From Nocardia asteroides (GTDB taxonomy: Bacteria > Actinomycetota > Actinomycetes > Mycobacteriales > Mycobacteriaceae): a stretch of DNA of 64,000 nt. Positions 1-7,959 of this stretch are shown here, one piece after another (position 1 is the first letter of the stretch; each line of letters opens with the position of its first letter). Below the pieces are notes generated by a model, which was given only the letters and a program-made list of their open reading frames with translations, had not been told where the DNA came from and ran no database searches. A program made the position numbers and the translations under genes. The stretch spans positions 6,438,001 to 6,502,000 of the forward strand of contig NZ_LR134352.1 in assembly GCF_900637185.1 (NCBI RefSeq). Direction: 5' to 3'.

Positions 1-2
1 AC

Positions 3-1550
3 GGTGACGACCCGGAGGCCTGCGACTGGGTCGCGCGCCTGGCTGTCGACTTCCGCCAGAAGTTCCGCAAGGACGTCGTCATCGACCTCGTCTGCTACCG
101 CCGCCGGGGCCACAACGAGGGCGACGACCCCTCGATGACCCAGCCGGAGATGTACGACGTCATCGACACCAAGCGTTCGGTCCGCAAGGCCTACACCGAA
201 TCGCTGATCGGCCGTGGCGACATCTCCATGAAGGAGGCCGAGGACGCGCTGCGCGACTACCAGGGTCAGCTGGAGCGCGTGTTCAACGAGGTCCGCGAGC
301 TGGAGAAGTACAGCCCGGAACCGTCGGAGTCCGTCGAGGACGACCAGAAGGTCCCCGCCACCGTGCAGACCGCGGTCGACAAGTCGGTCCTGCAGCGTAT
401 CGGCGACGCGTTCAACTCCCCGCCGGACGGCTTCAACGTGCACCCGCGCGTCAAGCCGGTGCTGGAGAAGCGCCGCGAGATGGCCTACGAGGGCAAGGTC
501 GACTGGGCCTTCGCCGAGCTGCTGGCCTTCGGCACGCTGATCGACCAGGGCCACGACGTGCGCCTGACCGGTCAGGACTCGCGCCGCGGCACCTTCACCC
601 AGCGCCACGCGGTCATCATCGACCGCCTCAACGCCAACGAGTACACCCCGCTGCACAACATCGGCTCGGAGAAGCCGGGCTGGTTCGCGGTGCACGACTC
701 GGCGCTGAGCGAGTACGCCGCCGTCGGTTTCGAATACGGCTACTCCCTGGGCAACCCGAACGCGCTGGTGCTGTGGGAGGCCCAGTTCGGTGACTTCGTC
801 AACGGCGCCCAGTCGATCATCGACGAGTTCATCTCCTCCGGTGAGGCCAAGTGGGGCCAGCTCTCCGACGTGGTGCTGCTGCTGCCGCACGGCCACGAGG
901 GTCAGGGTCCCGACCACACCTCCGGCCGCATCGAGCGCTTCCTGCAGCTGTGCGCCGAGGGTTCGATGACTGTCGCGGTGCCGTCCACCCCGGCCAACTA
1001 CTTCCACCTGCTGCGCCGCCACGCGCTCGACGGCATCCGTCGTCCGCTGATCGTCTTCACCCCGAAGTCGATGCTGCGCAACAAGGCCGTGGTGTCCGAC
1101 ATCAAGGACTTCACCGAGTCGAAGTTCCGTTCGGTGTTCGACGAGCCCACCTACGAGCAGGGCATCGGCGACACCGCCAAGGTCAAGCGCATCCTGCTGA
1201 CCTCGGGCAAGCTCTACTACGAGCTCGCCGCCGAGAAGGCCAAGCACAAGCGCGAGGACGTGGCCATCGTCCGGGTCGAGCAGCTGTACCCGATCCCGAC
1301 GTACCGCCTCAACGAGGCACTGGCCAAGTACCCCAACGCGACCGACATCGCCTGGGTCCAGGAGGAGCCCGCCAACCAGGGCGCCTGGCCGTTCTTCGGC
1401 CTGAACCTCCCCGAGGTCCTCCCCGACCGCCTCGGCAAGCTCCGCCGCATCTCCCGCCGCGCCATGTCGGCCCCGTCCTCGGGTTCGTCCAAGGTCCACG
1501 CGGTCGAACAGGCCGAGATCATCGCCGAAGCCTTCGAGCCCACGGCGTAA
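3..1550 (+). CDS. kgd: Multifunctional 2-oxoglutarate decarboxylase/dehydrogenase E1 (Kgd), C-terminal part
   Basis: This is the 3' end of a gene that begins before the window; the frame is open from base 3 and about 515 residues are visible. Mycobacterial Kgd is about 1230 residues, so roughly the last 40 percent is present. It covers the end of the thiamine-diphosphate domain, the transketolase-like pyrimidine domain ([29 protein letters not shown]) and the C-terminal E1 domain ([14 protein letters not shown]). The family decarboxylates 2-oxoglutarate in the TCA cycle, in mycobacteria within a fused E1/E2 architecture. A strong hairpin terminator follows the stop codon. The neighbour downstream is convergent and unrelated. 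Identification is firm from sequence recall; the N-terminal acyltransferase domain cannot be seen here. Confidence 0.96.
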   Translation, partial: GDDPEACDWVARLAVDFRQKFRKDVVIDLVCYRRRGHNEGDDPSMTQPEMYDVIDTKRSVRKAYTESLIGRGDISMKEAEDALRDYQGQLERVFNEVRELEKYSPEPSESVEDDQKVPATVQTAVDKSVLQRIGDAFNSPPDGFNVHPRVKPVLEKRREMAYEGKVDWAFAELLAFGTLIDQGHDVRLTGQDSRRGTFTQRHAVIIDRLNANEYTPLHNIGSEKPGWFAVHDSALSEYAAVGFEYGYSLGNPNALVLWEAQFGDFVNGAQSIIDEFISSGEAKWGQLSDVVLLLPHGHEGQGPDHTSGRIERFLQLCAEGSMTVAVPSTPANYFHLLRRHALDGIRRPLIVFTPKSMLRNKAVVSDIKDFTESKFRSVFDEPTYEQGIGDTAKVKRILLTSGKLYYELAAEKAKHKREDVAIVRVEQLYPIPTYRLNEALAKYPNATDIAWVQEEPANQGAWPFFGLNLPEVLPDRLGKLRRISRRAMSAPSSGSSKVHAVEQAEIIAEAFEPTA

Positions 1551-1569
1551 TCCCTCCCCGCACAACGCC

Positions 1570-1605
1570 CGACGCCGGGTGGATCCCCCGATCCACCCGG
1601 CGTCG
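1570..1605 (+). terminator. Hairpin terminator after kgd
   Basis: Two perfect 16-base arms (CGACGCCGGGTGGATC and its complement) flank a CCCC loop, beginning 20 bases after the kgd stop. It can serve both kgd and the convergent gene that ends at 1649. There is only a short T-rich tail (GTTTCC). Confidence 0.85.
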
Positions 1606-1648
1606 GCCGTTTCCGGGCGCCTACGTCCGCCCCTGTCGGCTTTCCTGT

Positions 1649-2149
1649 TTACGCGTTCAGGGTGATCCAGGCCTTGCCCGAGAGTTGTTCCAGGTCATGG
1701 TGGTTGGGGTAGGTGTCGGTGGTGGCCACGATGGTGGCCTCGACGCGGCCGGGGCCGGGAGCCATGCCCATGCCGGTGATCACGCCGTCGGGGGCGTGTT
1801 CGATGACGCCGTTGCTGTCGACCTTGTGGGACTGGGCGTTCGCGACGCCGGTATCGAGGTTCTTCCACCGCACCGAGACGCGATAGACGTCGCAGCTCTC
1901 GCCGGTCTGGACGATTTTCACGCGGACACCGAGTTGCCCGGCCTGCGGTTGCGGGACCGTCTCGGCATTGATGATGGCCGCGCAGCCGGTGCCCGGGATC
2001 CTGGCGAGGGTCGGGTTGAACTGGACGACCTGATCCGACGGCAATGCCGTGGCCGGACCGCTGAACCCGACGAGCGCGGTAACGGCCGCTGCGGCGGCCA
2101 CCCCGACCCGAACCGAAACCCGTTGACCTTGTGTGCTTTTCAGACTCAT
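1649..2149 (-). CDS. Secreted protein of unknown function
   Basis: I do not recognise this gene. The 166-residue product starts with a basic segment, then a hydrophobic stretch (VGVAAAAAVTALVGF) ending at a plausible signal peptidase site GPATA-LP, so export is likely. The mature part of about 130 residues has two cysteines (in GTGCAA and ESCDVY) that could form a disulfide, and reads like a small beta-rich extracellular domain. The start chosen is the ATG at 2149, because it places the basic MSLKSTQGQRVSVR segment directly before the hydrophobic core. An in-frame start 13 codons upstream is possible. It converges on kgd and stands alone. Confidence 0.75.
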   Translation of the reverse strand: MSLKSTQGQRVSVRVGVAAAAAVTALVGFSGPATALPSDQVVQFNPTLARIPGTGCAAIINAETVPQPQAGQLGVRVKIVQTGESCDVYRVSVRWKNLDTGVANAQSHKVDSNGVIEHAPDGVITGMGMAPGPGRVEATIVATTDTYPNHHDLEQLSGKAWITLNA

Positions 2150-2302
2150 GTCTGCGATTTCGCGACCCACCCGGCGATCGTTACCCACCGTAATGGTCTC
2201 AATACGGCAACGGCCGCTCTCAGAGATCTCTCAACCGCGCGGCACCCCGGCCTCATCGCGGCCAGGTAGCGTGCGGCACGAACCATCGATAGGAGCGTAG
2301 AA

Positions 2303-3460
2303 GTGAGCGGACGAAACGGCTTCCTGCTGCTCGGCGGGATCTCGTCGGTCGGCGCGGGCGCGGTGCACTTCATGGCCGCCGGGATGCACACCGAACATGC
2401 CACGTTGGCGCGATCGATGGTGGTGCTGGCCGCGATCCAGTGCGCGACCGGACTCGCGGTGCTGCTGAGCGAACGCCGGATCGTGGCGTCGGCGGTGCTG
2501 GCGGTGAACGCCTTCGCGGCGGCGATCTGGGCCTTCACCCGCTTCGCCGACATTCCGTGGATCACCGGACTGACCGCGGAGTCGCCGCAGGTGGCCGACA
2601 CCGTGTGCGCCGCGCTCGGCGCGCTCGCCGCCGTGGCCGTCGGCATCGGCCTGCTCCGCCCCCAGGCGACGCTGCCACCGCTGCGGTCCGGAGTCGCGGC
2701 GGCCGCCGTGGGCGTGCTGGCGCTGGCGGCGATGCTCAACGGCGTCGGCCACGTGCACAGCCACGGCGAGACGGGCGACCACGCCCACGCCGCCGGCGAG
2801 GACCACGGCGACCACCACGACACCGGTTCCGCGTGGCCGCGCCCGTTCGACCCCACCCAGCCGATCGACCTGTCGGGTGTGCCCGGGGTGACCGCCGATC
2901 AGCAGCAGCGGGCCACCAACCTGATCCGCAGCACCCTCGACGGCCTGCCCGCCTTCGCCGATGTGTCGACCGTCGGCGCCCTCGGCTTCCGCTCGATCGG
3001 CGACGCGGCGACCGGCTACGAGCACTACATCAACACCGGCTACATCCGCGACGGCAACTTCCTCGACGCCACGCACCCGGAGTCGCTGGTCTACCGGGTC
3101 GACGGCGCGAACCGCACCCTGGTCTCGGCCATGTACATCGCCAACGGCAAGAAGATCGACGACCCGGCGCTCACCGATTTCGGCGGCTCGCTGATGCAGT
3201 GGCACGTCCACGACAACCTGTGCTGGAAGGCGGGCGACAACGGTCCCGTCGTCGCGGGCGTGACCGATGCCCAGGGCAACTGCCCGCCCAACTCGATCAA
3301 CCCCGGTTCGGGCAATCCGATGGTGCACGTGTGGATCGCCCCGCACGAATGCGGCCCGTTCGCCGCGCTGGAGGGCCACGGCGCGGGCCAGGCGAGCGCC
3401 ACCGACGGCAGGCGCACCGACACCTGCGGCGGCCACGATCACGGCGGCGGCCACAAGTAG
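2303..3460 (+). CDS. Membrane protein with His-rich loop and extracytoplasmic domain
   Basis: No function is known to me. The 385-residue product has about five hydrophobic segments in residues 5-148, then a histidine-rich stretch at 150-172 (for example HVHSHGETGDHAHAAGEDHG), then a soluble C-terminal domain of about 200 residues. That domain has further His and Cys residues (HVHDNLCWK, HVWIAPHECGPF) and ends in a second His cluster (CGGHDHGGGHK). The number of histidines suggests metal binding, perhaps Cu, Zn or Ni; that is inference. The start is GTG at 2303, with AGGAGCG about 6 bases upstream. It appears monocistronic and faces the SDR gene at 3573-4289. Confidence 0.8.
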   Translation: MSGRNGFLLLGGISSVGAGAVHFMAAGMHTEHATLARSMVVLAAIQCATGLAVLLSERRIVASAVLAVNAFAAAIWAFTRFADIPWITGLTAESPQVADTVCAALGALAAVAVGIGLLRPQATLPPLRSGVAAAAVGVLALAAMLNGVGHVHSHGETGDHAHAAGEDHGDHHDTGSAWPRPFDPTQPIDLSGVPGVTADQQQRATNLIRSTLDGLPAFADVSTVGALGFRSIGDAATGYEHYINTGYIRDGNFLDATHPESLVYRVDGANRTLVSAMYIANGKKIDDPALTDFGGSLMQWHVHDNLCWKAGDNGPVVAGVTDAQGNCPPNSINPGSGNPMVHVWIAPHECGPFAALEGHGAGQASATDGRRTDTCGGHDHGGGHK

Positions 3461-3576
3461 CCGCGCTCAACTGGGCCGCACCGCCGCAGCGCGTCGATCG
3501 TGGTCTCCGGAGAGGTGTCGAACCCGGCCGCCCGCAGGGCCGCCACGCCGGCCGCGAGCAGGGCACCCGCTCTCAC
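3439..3576 (-). CDS. Possible 45-residue ORF coupled to the SDR gene
   Basis: A GTG overlaps the stop of the upstream SDR gene (GTGA), and the frame runs for 45 codons with plausible helical content (VRAGALLAAGVAALRAAG, then FDTSPETTIDALRRCG). It overlaps the 3' end of the convergent gene by about 20 bases. It could be a small protein, the remnant of a longer gene, or chance in GC-rich DNA. No homologue comes to mind. Confidence 0.2.
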   Translation of the reverse strand: MRAGALLAAGVAALRAAGFDTSPETTIDALRRCGPVERGYLWPPP

Positions 3577-4289
3577 CACGAGGTGGGGCCGGTGCGGTCG
3601 AAGAAGCCACCGGTCGGGCCGTCCCGGTCCGCCGTCGCGAGGGCCACGACGGCGTCGGTGCCCTCGGTGACGGTCTGGAATCCACTGTGCCCGTTGAGGT
3701 CGGTCGCCGTATACCCGGGATCGACCGCGTTGACCCGCATCCCCGTCAGTTCCCGCGCGTACATGACGGTGACCATGTTCAGCGCCGCCTTGCTGCTGGG
3801 GTACCCGAGGGCAGGTGGCAGCAGGCCCGCGAATCTCGGCTCGGAGATTGTGGCGATCGATCCGACACCGCTGGAGACCATCACGATGCGCGGATGCCCG
3901 GAAGCGCGCAGCAGCGGCAGGAACGCGTTGGTGACGCGGATCGGCCCGAACACATTGGTCTCGAACACTTCCCGCAGCTCGTCGGGCACGGTGTCACCGG
4001 GCGCGGTACGCGACCCCGCGACGGCCGCGTTGTTGATCAGCACATCCAGCCGACCCGCGCCCGCCCGCACCGTCTCCGCCGCCGCGGCGACCGACTCGTC
4101 GGAGGTGACATCGAGCGGCACGAACCGCACATCCAGCCCGTCCGCGACGAATTCGGCAGCCGCCCGGGTACCACGCCCCACATCCCGAGCAGCGAGAAAA
4201 ACCTGCCACCCCAGCCCACCCAGCCTGCGCACCGTCTCCCGGCCGAGCCCCTTGTTGCCCCCGGTAACCAGGGCGATCGTCTGTGTCAT
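3573..4289 (-). CDS. Short-chain dehydrogenase/reductase
   Basis: Classical SDR of 238 residues. The N-terminal Rossmann motif TGGNKGLG binds NAD(P), NNAAVAG is the structural NNAG equivalent, and the catalytic set is the Ser of MVSSGVG with YPSSK. The substrate cannot be told from sequence. The start is the ATG at 4289 (MTQTIALVTGG), which gives the usual SDR N-terminus; a longer frame upstream adds an unlikely leader. It is isolated apart from a possible tiny ORF overlapping its stop. Confidence 0.9.
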   Translation of the reverse strand: MTQTIALVTGGNKGLGRETVRRLGGLGWQVFLAARDVGRGTRAAAEFVADGLDVRFVPLDVTSDESVAAAAETVRAGAGRLDVLINNAAVAGSRTAPGDTVPDELREVFETNVFGPIRVTNAFLPLLRASGHPRIVMVSSGVGSIATISEPRFAGLLPPALGYPSSKAALNMVTVMYARELTGMRVNAVDPGYTATDLNGHSGFQTVTEGTDAVVALATADRDGPTGGFFDRTGPTSW

Positions 4290-4460
4290 ACCCCCAGATT
4301 CACCCCACCGAGCCCCCTCCACCAGGGCCACCAAGACCTAGGACCGCCGATCCACCCCTATCCCGCCGGCACCGCGCCCTCGATAACCCCTGTGGGCACA
4401 GGCTTATCCGCGTAGTGATGATCGACTCGTACCGGAAAGACACCCGCGTCGGCAGAACAG

Positions 4461-4709
4461 CTACTTCCTCAGGGCCCACAAAAGCAGCTCCGGGTGGCCG
4501 AGCAGTTCGCTGGGTGCGAGGGGCCCGGCGGCGGACTTCCGGGGCGCTCTCTGTTTGTCGCGGTCAGCCCGGCGTTCCCGCTCCCGAGCAGCGAGTTCCC
4601 GAGAGCTCTGTTTCGCGCGCTGGTCGATTTGCTCGAATTGATCCCGAATACGTTTGACCGCGGATGCGTGCTGGTCACCGAGATTCTCCAAACGCGCGAT
4701 CGGATTCAC
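4461..4709 (-). CDS. Small basic, charged protein, last gene of the type VII-like cluster
   Basis: The 82-residue product is rich in Arg, Lys and Glu, with a probable amphipathic or coiled helix in residues 15-55 (AVKRIRDQFEQIDQR, RERERRADRDKQR). It has no signal peptide or membrane segment. Its ATG overlaps the stop of the upstream repeat-protein gene (ATGA), which implies translational coupling and argues that it is real. Function is unknown; it could be a cytoplasmic partner or chaperone for the secreted-like products of the operon, but that is inference from position only. Confidence 0.65.
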   Translation of the reverse strand: MNPIARLENLGDQHASAVKRIRDQFEQIDQRAKQSSRELAARERERRADRDKQRAPRKSAAGPLAPSELLGHPELLLWALRK

Positions 4710-5818
4710 TGCGGAGCCTCCTGTTCGTCGCTCGACGCCGTGGTAGGTGCCGTCGTGATGCTCGGGGCACGTCGGTGCTCCTGGTCGCTACCGGAGACCG
4801 CTCGGAGCAGGGGAAGCCCGGCCAGTGAGGGTTGAAGAGGTTGGGAAACGCTCGCGGGCACGGTGGCCCCCGGCGACCCGGACGAGACAATGTTCCCGAC
4901 AGTTTGGATACCGCCGACCTTGGTCTCACCGACTTGAGTTCCACCAGTCTGAGCCCCACCAGACTGACTCCCGCCAGACTGAGCCCCACCAGACTGAGCC
5001 CCGCCAGCTTGAGCCCCACCAGACTGACTCCCGCCAGACTGAGCCCCACCAGCCTGAGCCCCGCCAGACTGAGCCCCACCAGACTGACTCCCGCCAGCTT
5101 GAGCCCCACCAGACTGACTCCCGCCAGCCTGAGCCCCACCAGACTGACTCCCGTCCCCCTGGGTTCCACCAGACTTGGCCGCACCGTCAGTACTCGAGCC
5201 CGGGGAATCCGATCCACTGGCCGTCGGGTCGTCCATCTTGTTGATCGAGTCGAGCACCGTCGCGATGCCTTCGCCACCCGACTTGATGGCCTCGCCACCA
5301 GCCTTGATGATGTCGTCGACATCATCGTCCAACGTGCCGACAGCCTTGATCAGGTCAGGAATGCTGCCAGTGATCTTGCTGGCCGAATCCAGCACGTTGG
5401 CGATGTCCCCAGGACGCCACTCACCGGCCTTACCCATGTCTGAGGTGCCGCCGGATTGGCTCCCGCCGCCGCTCTGCGACCCACCGGTCTGTGCCCCGCC
5501 GGCCTGACTTCCGCCGGATTGGTCCCCACCGGTCTGCGCCCCACCGGCTTGGCTTCCGCCGGATTGGTCCCCACCGGTCTGCGCCCCGCCGGCTTGGCTT
5601 CCGCCGGATTGGTCCCCACCGGTCTGCGCCCCACCAGGTTGAGTCCCGCCAGTCCCAGCCGCAGTATCCATCTGGCCTGCGACCGTCTGCAACGAACCTG
5701 CCACGGCGGTATCGGTTTCGGTGTTCAGTCCCGACACGAGTTGCACCTTGTTCTCGACATCCGGCTTGAACACCGAGTTCAGCCACTCAGTCGCGTACTG
5801 CTGCGGATCAAGAGACAT
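4706..5818 (-). CDS. Protein with about 30 GGxQx pentapeptide repeats, type VII-like cluster
   Basis: The 370-residue product has five zones. Residues 1-55 form a helical N-terminus (LDPQQYATEWLNSVFK). Residues 57-126 are about 13 GG-x-Q-x pentapeptides with a 15-residue higher-order repeat (GGAQT GGDQS GGSQA). Residues 133-196 are non-repetitive amphipathic helices (WRPGDIANVLDSASKI). Residues 217-302 hold about 18 more pentapeptides (GGAQA GGSQS). The last 60 residues are Ser/Pro/Thr-rich. No Sec signal is visible. The layout resembles Gly/Pro-rich ESX-associated Esp proteins in mycobacteria, but I know no named family. It overlaps both neighbours by a few bases, so it belongs to a four-gene operon. 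The start is ATG 5818; ATG 5827 is an alternative. Confidence 0.85.
   Translation of the reverse strand: MSLDPQQYATEWLNSVFKPDVENKVQLVSGLNTETDTAVAGSLQTVAGQMDTAAGTGGTQPGGAQTGGDQSGGSQAGGAQTGGDQSGGSQAGGAQTGGDQSGGSQAGGAQTGGSQSGGGSQSGGTSDMGKAGEWRPGDIANVLDSASKITGSIPDLIKAVGTLDDDVDDIIKAGGEAIKSGGEGIATVLDSINKMDDPTASGSDSPGSSTDGAAKSGGTQGDGSQSGGAQAGGSQSGGAQAGGSQSGGAQSGGAQAGGAQSGGSQSGGAQAGGAQSGGAQSGGSQSGGAQTGGTQVGETKVGGIQTVGNIVSSGSPGATVPASVSQPLQPSLAGLPLLRAVSGSDQEHRRAPSITTAPTTASSDEQEAPQ
4935..5170 (-). repeat. 15-bp tandem repeats encoding GGxQx (block 2)
   Basis: About 16-18 imperfect 15-base units, with degenerate units at the edges, encode the C-proximal pentapeptide block. On the + strand the units read as variants of GAGCCCCACCAGACT and GACTCCCGCCAGACT. 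Unit order looks shuffled, suggesting expansion by slippage or recombination. Confidence 0.85.
5440..5650 (-). repeat. 45-bp higher-order repeats encoding GGxQx (block 1)
   Basis: Three near-identical 45-base copies encode GGAQT-GGDQS-GGSQA, flanked by single degenerate units. The copies differ at only a few positions, which points to recent duplication. Confidence 0.85.
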
Positions 5819-6416
5819 CGGAACCACCAGGGTATTCGGGAAGTATCGCGCGCAGCTTCGCTGCCGCCTCTTCGGAACTCGAAGCGCCGAACCCGTTCTT
5901 GGCGTACTCCACCAGCTGGCAGACTTGCTGAAGTGACAAACCGGCGATGTTGTCGCTGAGGCATTCCTCGATAGCGGAGGCCTTCTGCGAAACCATCCGC
6001 TCGAGGGTGTCGGCAGCCGTAGTGACGGTGTCCGAGGCGAGGGACAGAGCTTCGGTATCGGCTGCTATCCCGACACTGAGCTGCGCCTGCACCTGCGACG
6101 CTGCAGCCGATCCCGCGGATTCGTTCCACACCGCATCCAATTGGCCCACCGCCGACTGCTGATCCACGACGAGGTCATTCAGCGTCACGGCCAGCTCGTT
6201 GCTGAGCGCGGTCGCGTAGGTTCGGAGCGCCTCCACACTCATACCCTGCTGTTGCTGATAGCCGTCCAGCAGTGTGTCAGGGCTCGTCTCGTGTGGGTAC
6301 GCTCCGGTCCAGTCCTTGTACAGGGACATGAACTGTCCGAGCGCATTCAGTTTGCCGAGTCCCTGAGCCAAAATCCGATCGACATCGGTATCACCTTGCT
6401 CGGTGCTCCCCTGCAT
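5808..6416 (-). CDS. WNES-motif helical protein, possible type VII secretion substrate
   Basis: The 202-residue product is predicted almost entirely helical, without signal peptide or membrane segment. Residues 60-160 form two long helices joined around AVWNESAG (Trp97). This resembles the W-x-G turn of WXG100/ESAT-6-like proteins, although the third position is not Gly. It ends in a short hydrophilic tail (LPEYPGGSDVS). Position agrees: the EspC-like gene is directly upstream with a 1-base stop/start overlap (TGATG), and the repeat-protein gene overlaps its end by 11 bases. Function is unknown; secretion by an ESX system encoded elsewhere is inferred. Confidence 0.75.
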   Translation of the reverse strand: MQGSTEQGDTDVDRILAQGLGKLNALGQFMSLYKDWTGAYPHETSPDTLLDGYQQQQGMSVEALRTYATALSNELAVTLNDLVVDQQSAVGQLDAVWNESAGSAAASQVQAQLSVGIAADTEALSLASDTVTTAADTLERMVSQKASAIEECLSDNIAGLSLQQVCQLVEYAKNGFGASSSEEAAAKLRAILPEYPGGSDVS

Positions 6417-6724
6417 CAGAGGGTCCCGTCGACCGCGCCGATGCCGGCTGCCGCTGTGTCGTCCGTTCCGACGATCGCGTTCTTGCTGATCGTCAAGCCA
6501 CTGCCGTGCTGCTCCAGAGCGGCGGCCCAGCCGGCGACCTGAACGCCGATCGCTTCCATCGCCGCTTGAATCTGTGTTCCGTAGTACTGATAGTCGCGGC
6601 CGGCCTGCCCCGGAGCATATTCGGCTGCCGCGCTCGTCAGCCGACCTCCGCTAGCCCACAGCTCCAGGCTCGACGCACCCTGGCTGCCTGCCAGCAGCTG
6701 CAATCCCTCGCTGTTCATCTCCAT
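6416..6724 (-). CDS. EspC-like type VII secretion target protein
   Basis: The 102-residue product begins MEMNSEGLQLLAGSQG, without a Sec signal, and folds as two helices (LELWASGGRLTSAAAEY and YYGTQIQAAMEAIGVQV), with a short tail. Length and pattern fit the EspC/DUF2580-type family of type VII secretion targets that is common in Nocardia and Mycobacterium. It is the first gene of a four-gene operon running to 4461. The start at 6724 is chosen because the frame upstream is Arg/His-rich and because GGGGG lies a few bases before it; ATG 6718 is an alternative. No ESX core gene (EccC, MycP) is in the window, so its secretion machine must lie elsewhere. Confidence 0.7.
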   Translation of the reverse strand: MEMNSEGLQLLAGSQGASSLELWASGGRLTSAAAEYAPGQAGRDYQYYGTQIQAAMEAIGVQVAGWAAALEQHGSGLTISKNAIVGTDDTAAAGIGAVDGTL

Positions 6725-7066
6725 GAATCCCCCTGCCGGGCCACTGTTTCGATGTGACCTGGTGTGCGCTCGGACTCGTGCGGCGGGCGCATGCCTTGCG
6801 TTCGGCATTGCGCTTCGCGGTTCGAGACCAGATCTGTTGTGTCACTGGATATGACGCGGCAGACTCGGAAATGGTTCCATCGAGATCGAAACCATCGTGG
6901 AACCAGTGGCGGACTGCCGGGGGTGGGCAGCAGGGCAGCACCGCACGAAGTGCTCGACGGCCGCCGATACCGAGGCTGAACGGGTGGTTTCCCGCCCCCC
7001 AGCGCCACATCGACAGCTGTGCAGACGCGTTCGATGCTATGCACCGAGGAACTAGTGAGGTTTGTC
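6725..7066. other. Divergent promoter region of the type VII-like cluster
   Basis: This 342-base gap separates the minus-strand EspC-like operon from the plus-strand YbaB-like gene and must hold both promoters. It is somewhat less GC-rich than the flanks. I see no clear operator, RNA gene or additional coding region. Confidence 0.5.
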
Positions 7067-7909
7067 ATGACGGAGGACGCCGACAACGCACGGTTGGAGT
7101 ACCTGCAAGAAGTTCTACTGCGTATCCGGGGGACTGCATCCTCCAGCGACAGCTCAGTGACTGTCGAGGTCGGCGCCAACGGTGCGCTGCATACGGTCCG
7201 GCTCAGTGAGTCCGGCCAGCGACTGGATCCGCAACAGCTGGTCGACCACATCGTCGTCTTACACCGACTCGCTCACGCCGAAGCCGGCGAGGCCATGCGA
7301 GCAACGCTCGAAGACCACACGGTCGAAACGTCCACGGCCGATGTGAACGCCCAGACCGGCGACGATCTCGATGAAGCTGTTGCCGGATCAAGCACCCCGG
7401 TAGACGCTCCGGCCGAATCGCCGCAGCCCGAGCCGCCGAATGATGAACAGCCGCACGACGAAGCCTCGCCCCGCCAACGAAACCCGGATCCGAGCCCAAC
7501 ACCCGAGCCTCCGGATCTCAGTCCAGATGCGCAAGGCCGAACCGACGAGGCAGCACTGAGCGCTGTCGCGCACGGCACAGATCCAGAGAACCAGCCAGCA
7601 CACCTGATCCGCCCACACCAGCCGGCCAACGATAGCCGCGACACGTACGACGTGATAACACCCGGCGAGGACAACCCCTACGCAACTGTCATTGCCGACT
7701 CGCCGTCGCCGAGAAGAGTCCCTCTGCCCCGCCGGGCACGCTCGCAGACAGTCAGCGACGGCGCGCAATCGGCCGCCCAGACCTCCTACTCGACACCATA
7801 CGACCCGCCCTCGAGGTCCGGCCCCGATTTGTCGCCCATCCACGACCACTTGCGATACGACAATCTCTGGCACGACGATCTCTGGTATCGATCCCACTGG
7901 GATTCCTGA
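7067..7909 (+). CDS. YbaB/EbfC-like protein with long disordered tail
   Basis: The 280-residue product starts with about 85 residues resembling the YbaB/EbfC nucleoid-associated fold: a helix (ARLEYLQEVLLRIRG), a short sheet (VTVEVGANGALHTVRL), then a second helix (DPQQLVDHIVVLHRLAHAE). The remaining 190 residues are Pro, Glu, Asp and Ser-rich and look disordered, ending in a Trp/Tyr-rich tail (LWHDDLWYRSHWDS). Many actinobacteria carry such YbaB-like genes beside type VII secretion genes; their role is not settled. The start is ATG 7067, preceded by GTGAGG; an earlier in-frame ATG exists at 7019. It is transcribed away from the EspC-like operon. Confidence 0.75.
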   Translation: MTEDADNARLEYLQEVLLRIRGTASSSDSSVTVEVGANGALHTVRLSESGQRLDPQQLVDHIVVLHRLAHAEAGEAMRATLEDHTVETSTADVNAQTGDDLDEAVAGSSTPVDAPAESPQPEPPNDEQPHDEASPRQRNPDPSPTPEPPDLSPDAQGRTDEAALSAVAHGTDPENQPAHLIRPHQPANDSRDTYDVITPGEDNPYATVIADSPSPRRVPLPRRARSQTVSDGAQSAAQTSYSTPYDPPSRSGPDLSPIHDHLRYDNLWHDDLWYRSHWDS

Positions 7910-7959
7910 GGACTGCCAACTCAGCTACCGGTAGATGTCGGCCTGCCTACGCAGCTTAT

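Noticed and set aside
851..2269. Long open frame overlapping kgd on the same strand
   Set aside because: Arg/Pro/Ala-rich translation typical of a shifted frame in GC-rich coding DNA; it runs across a terminator and an opposite-strand gene.
4935..5650. CRISPR-like regular repeats
   Set aside because: The repeats are in frame inside a coding gene, encode GGxQx pentapeptides and have no spacers.
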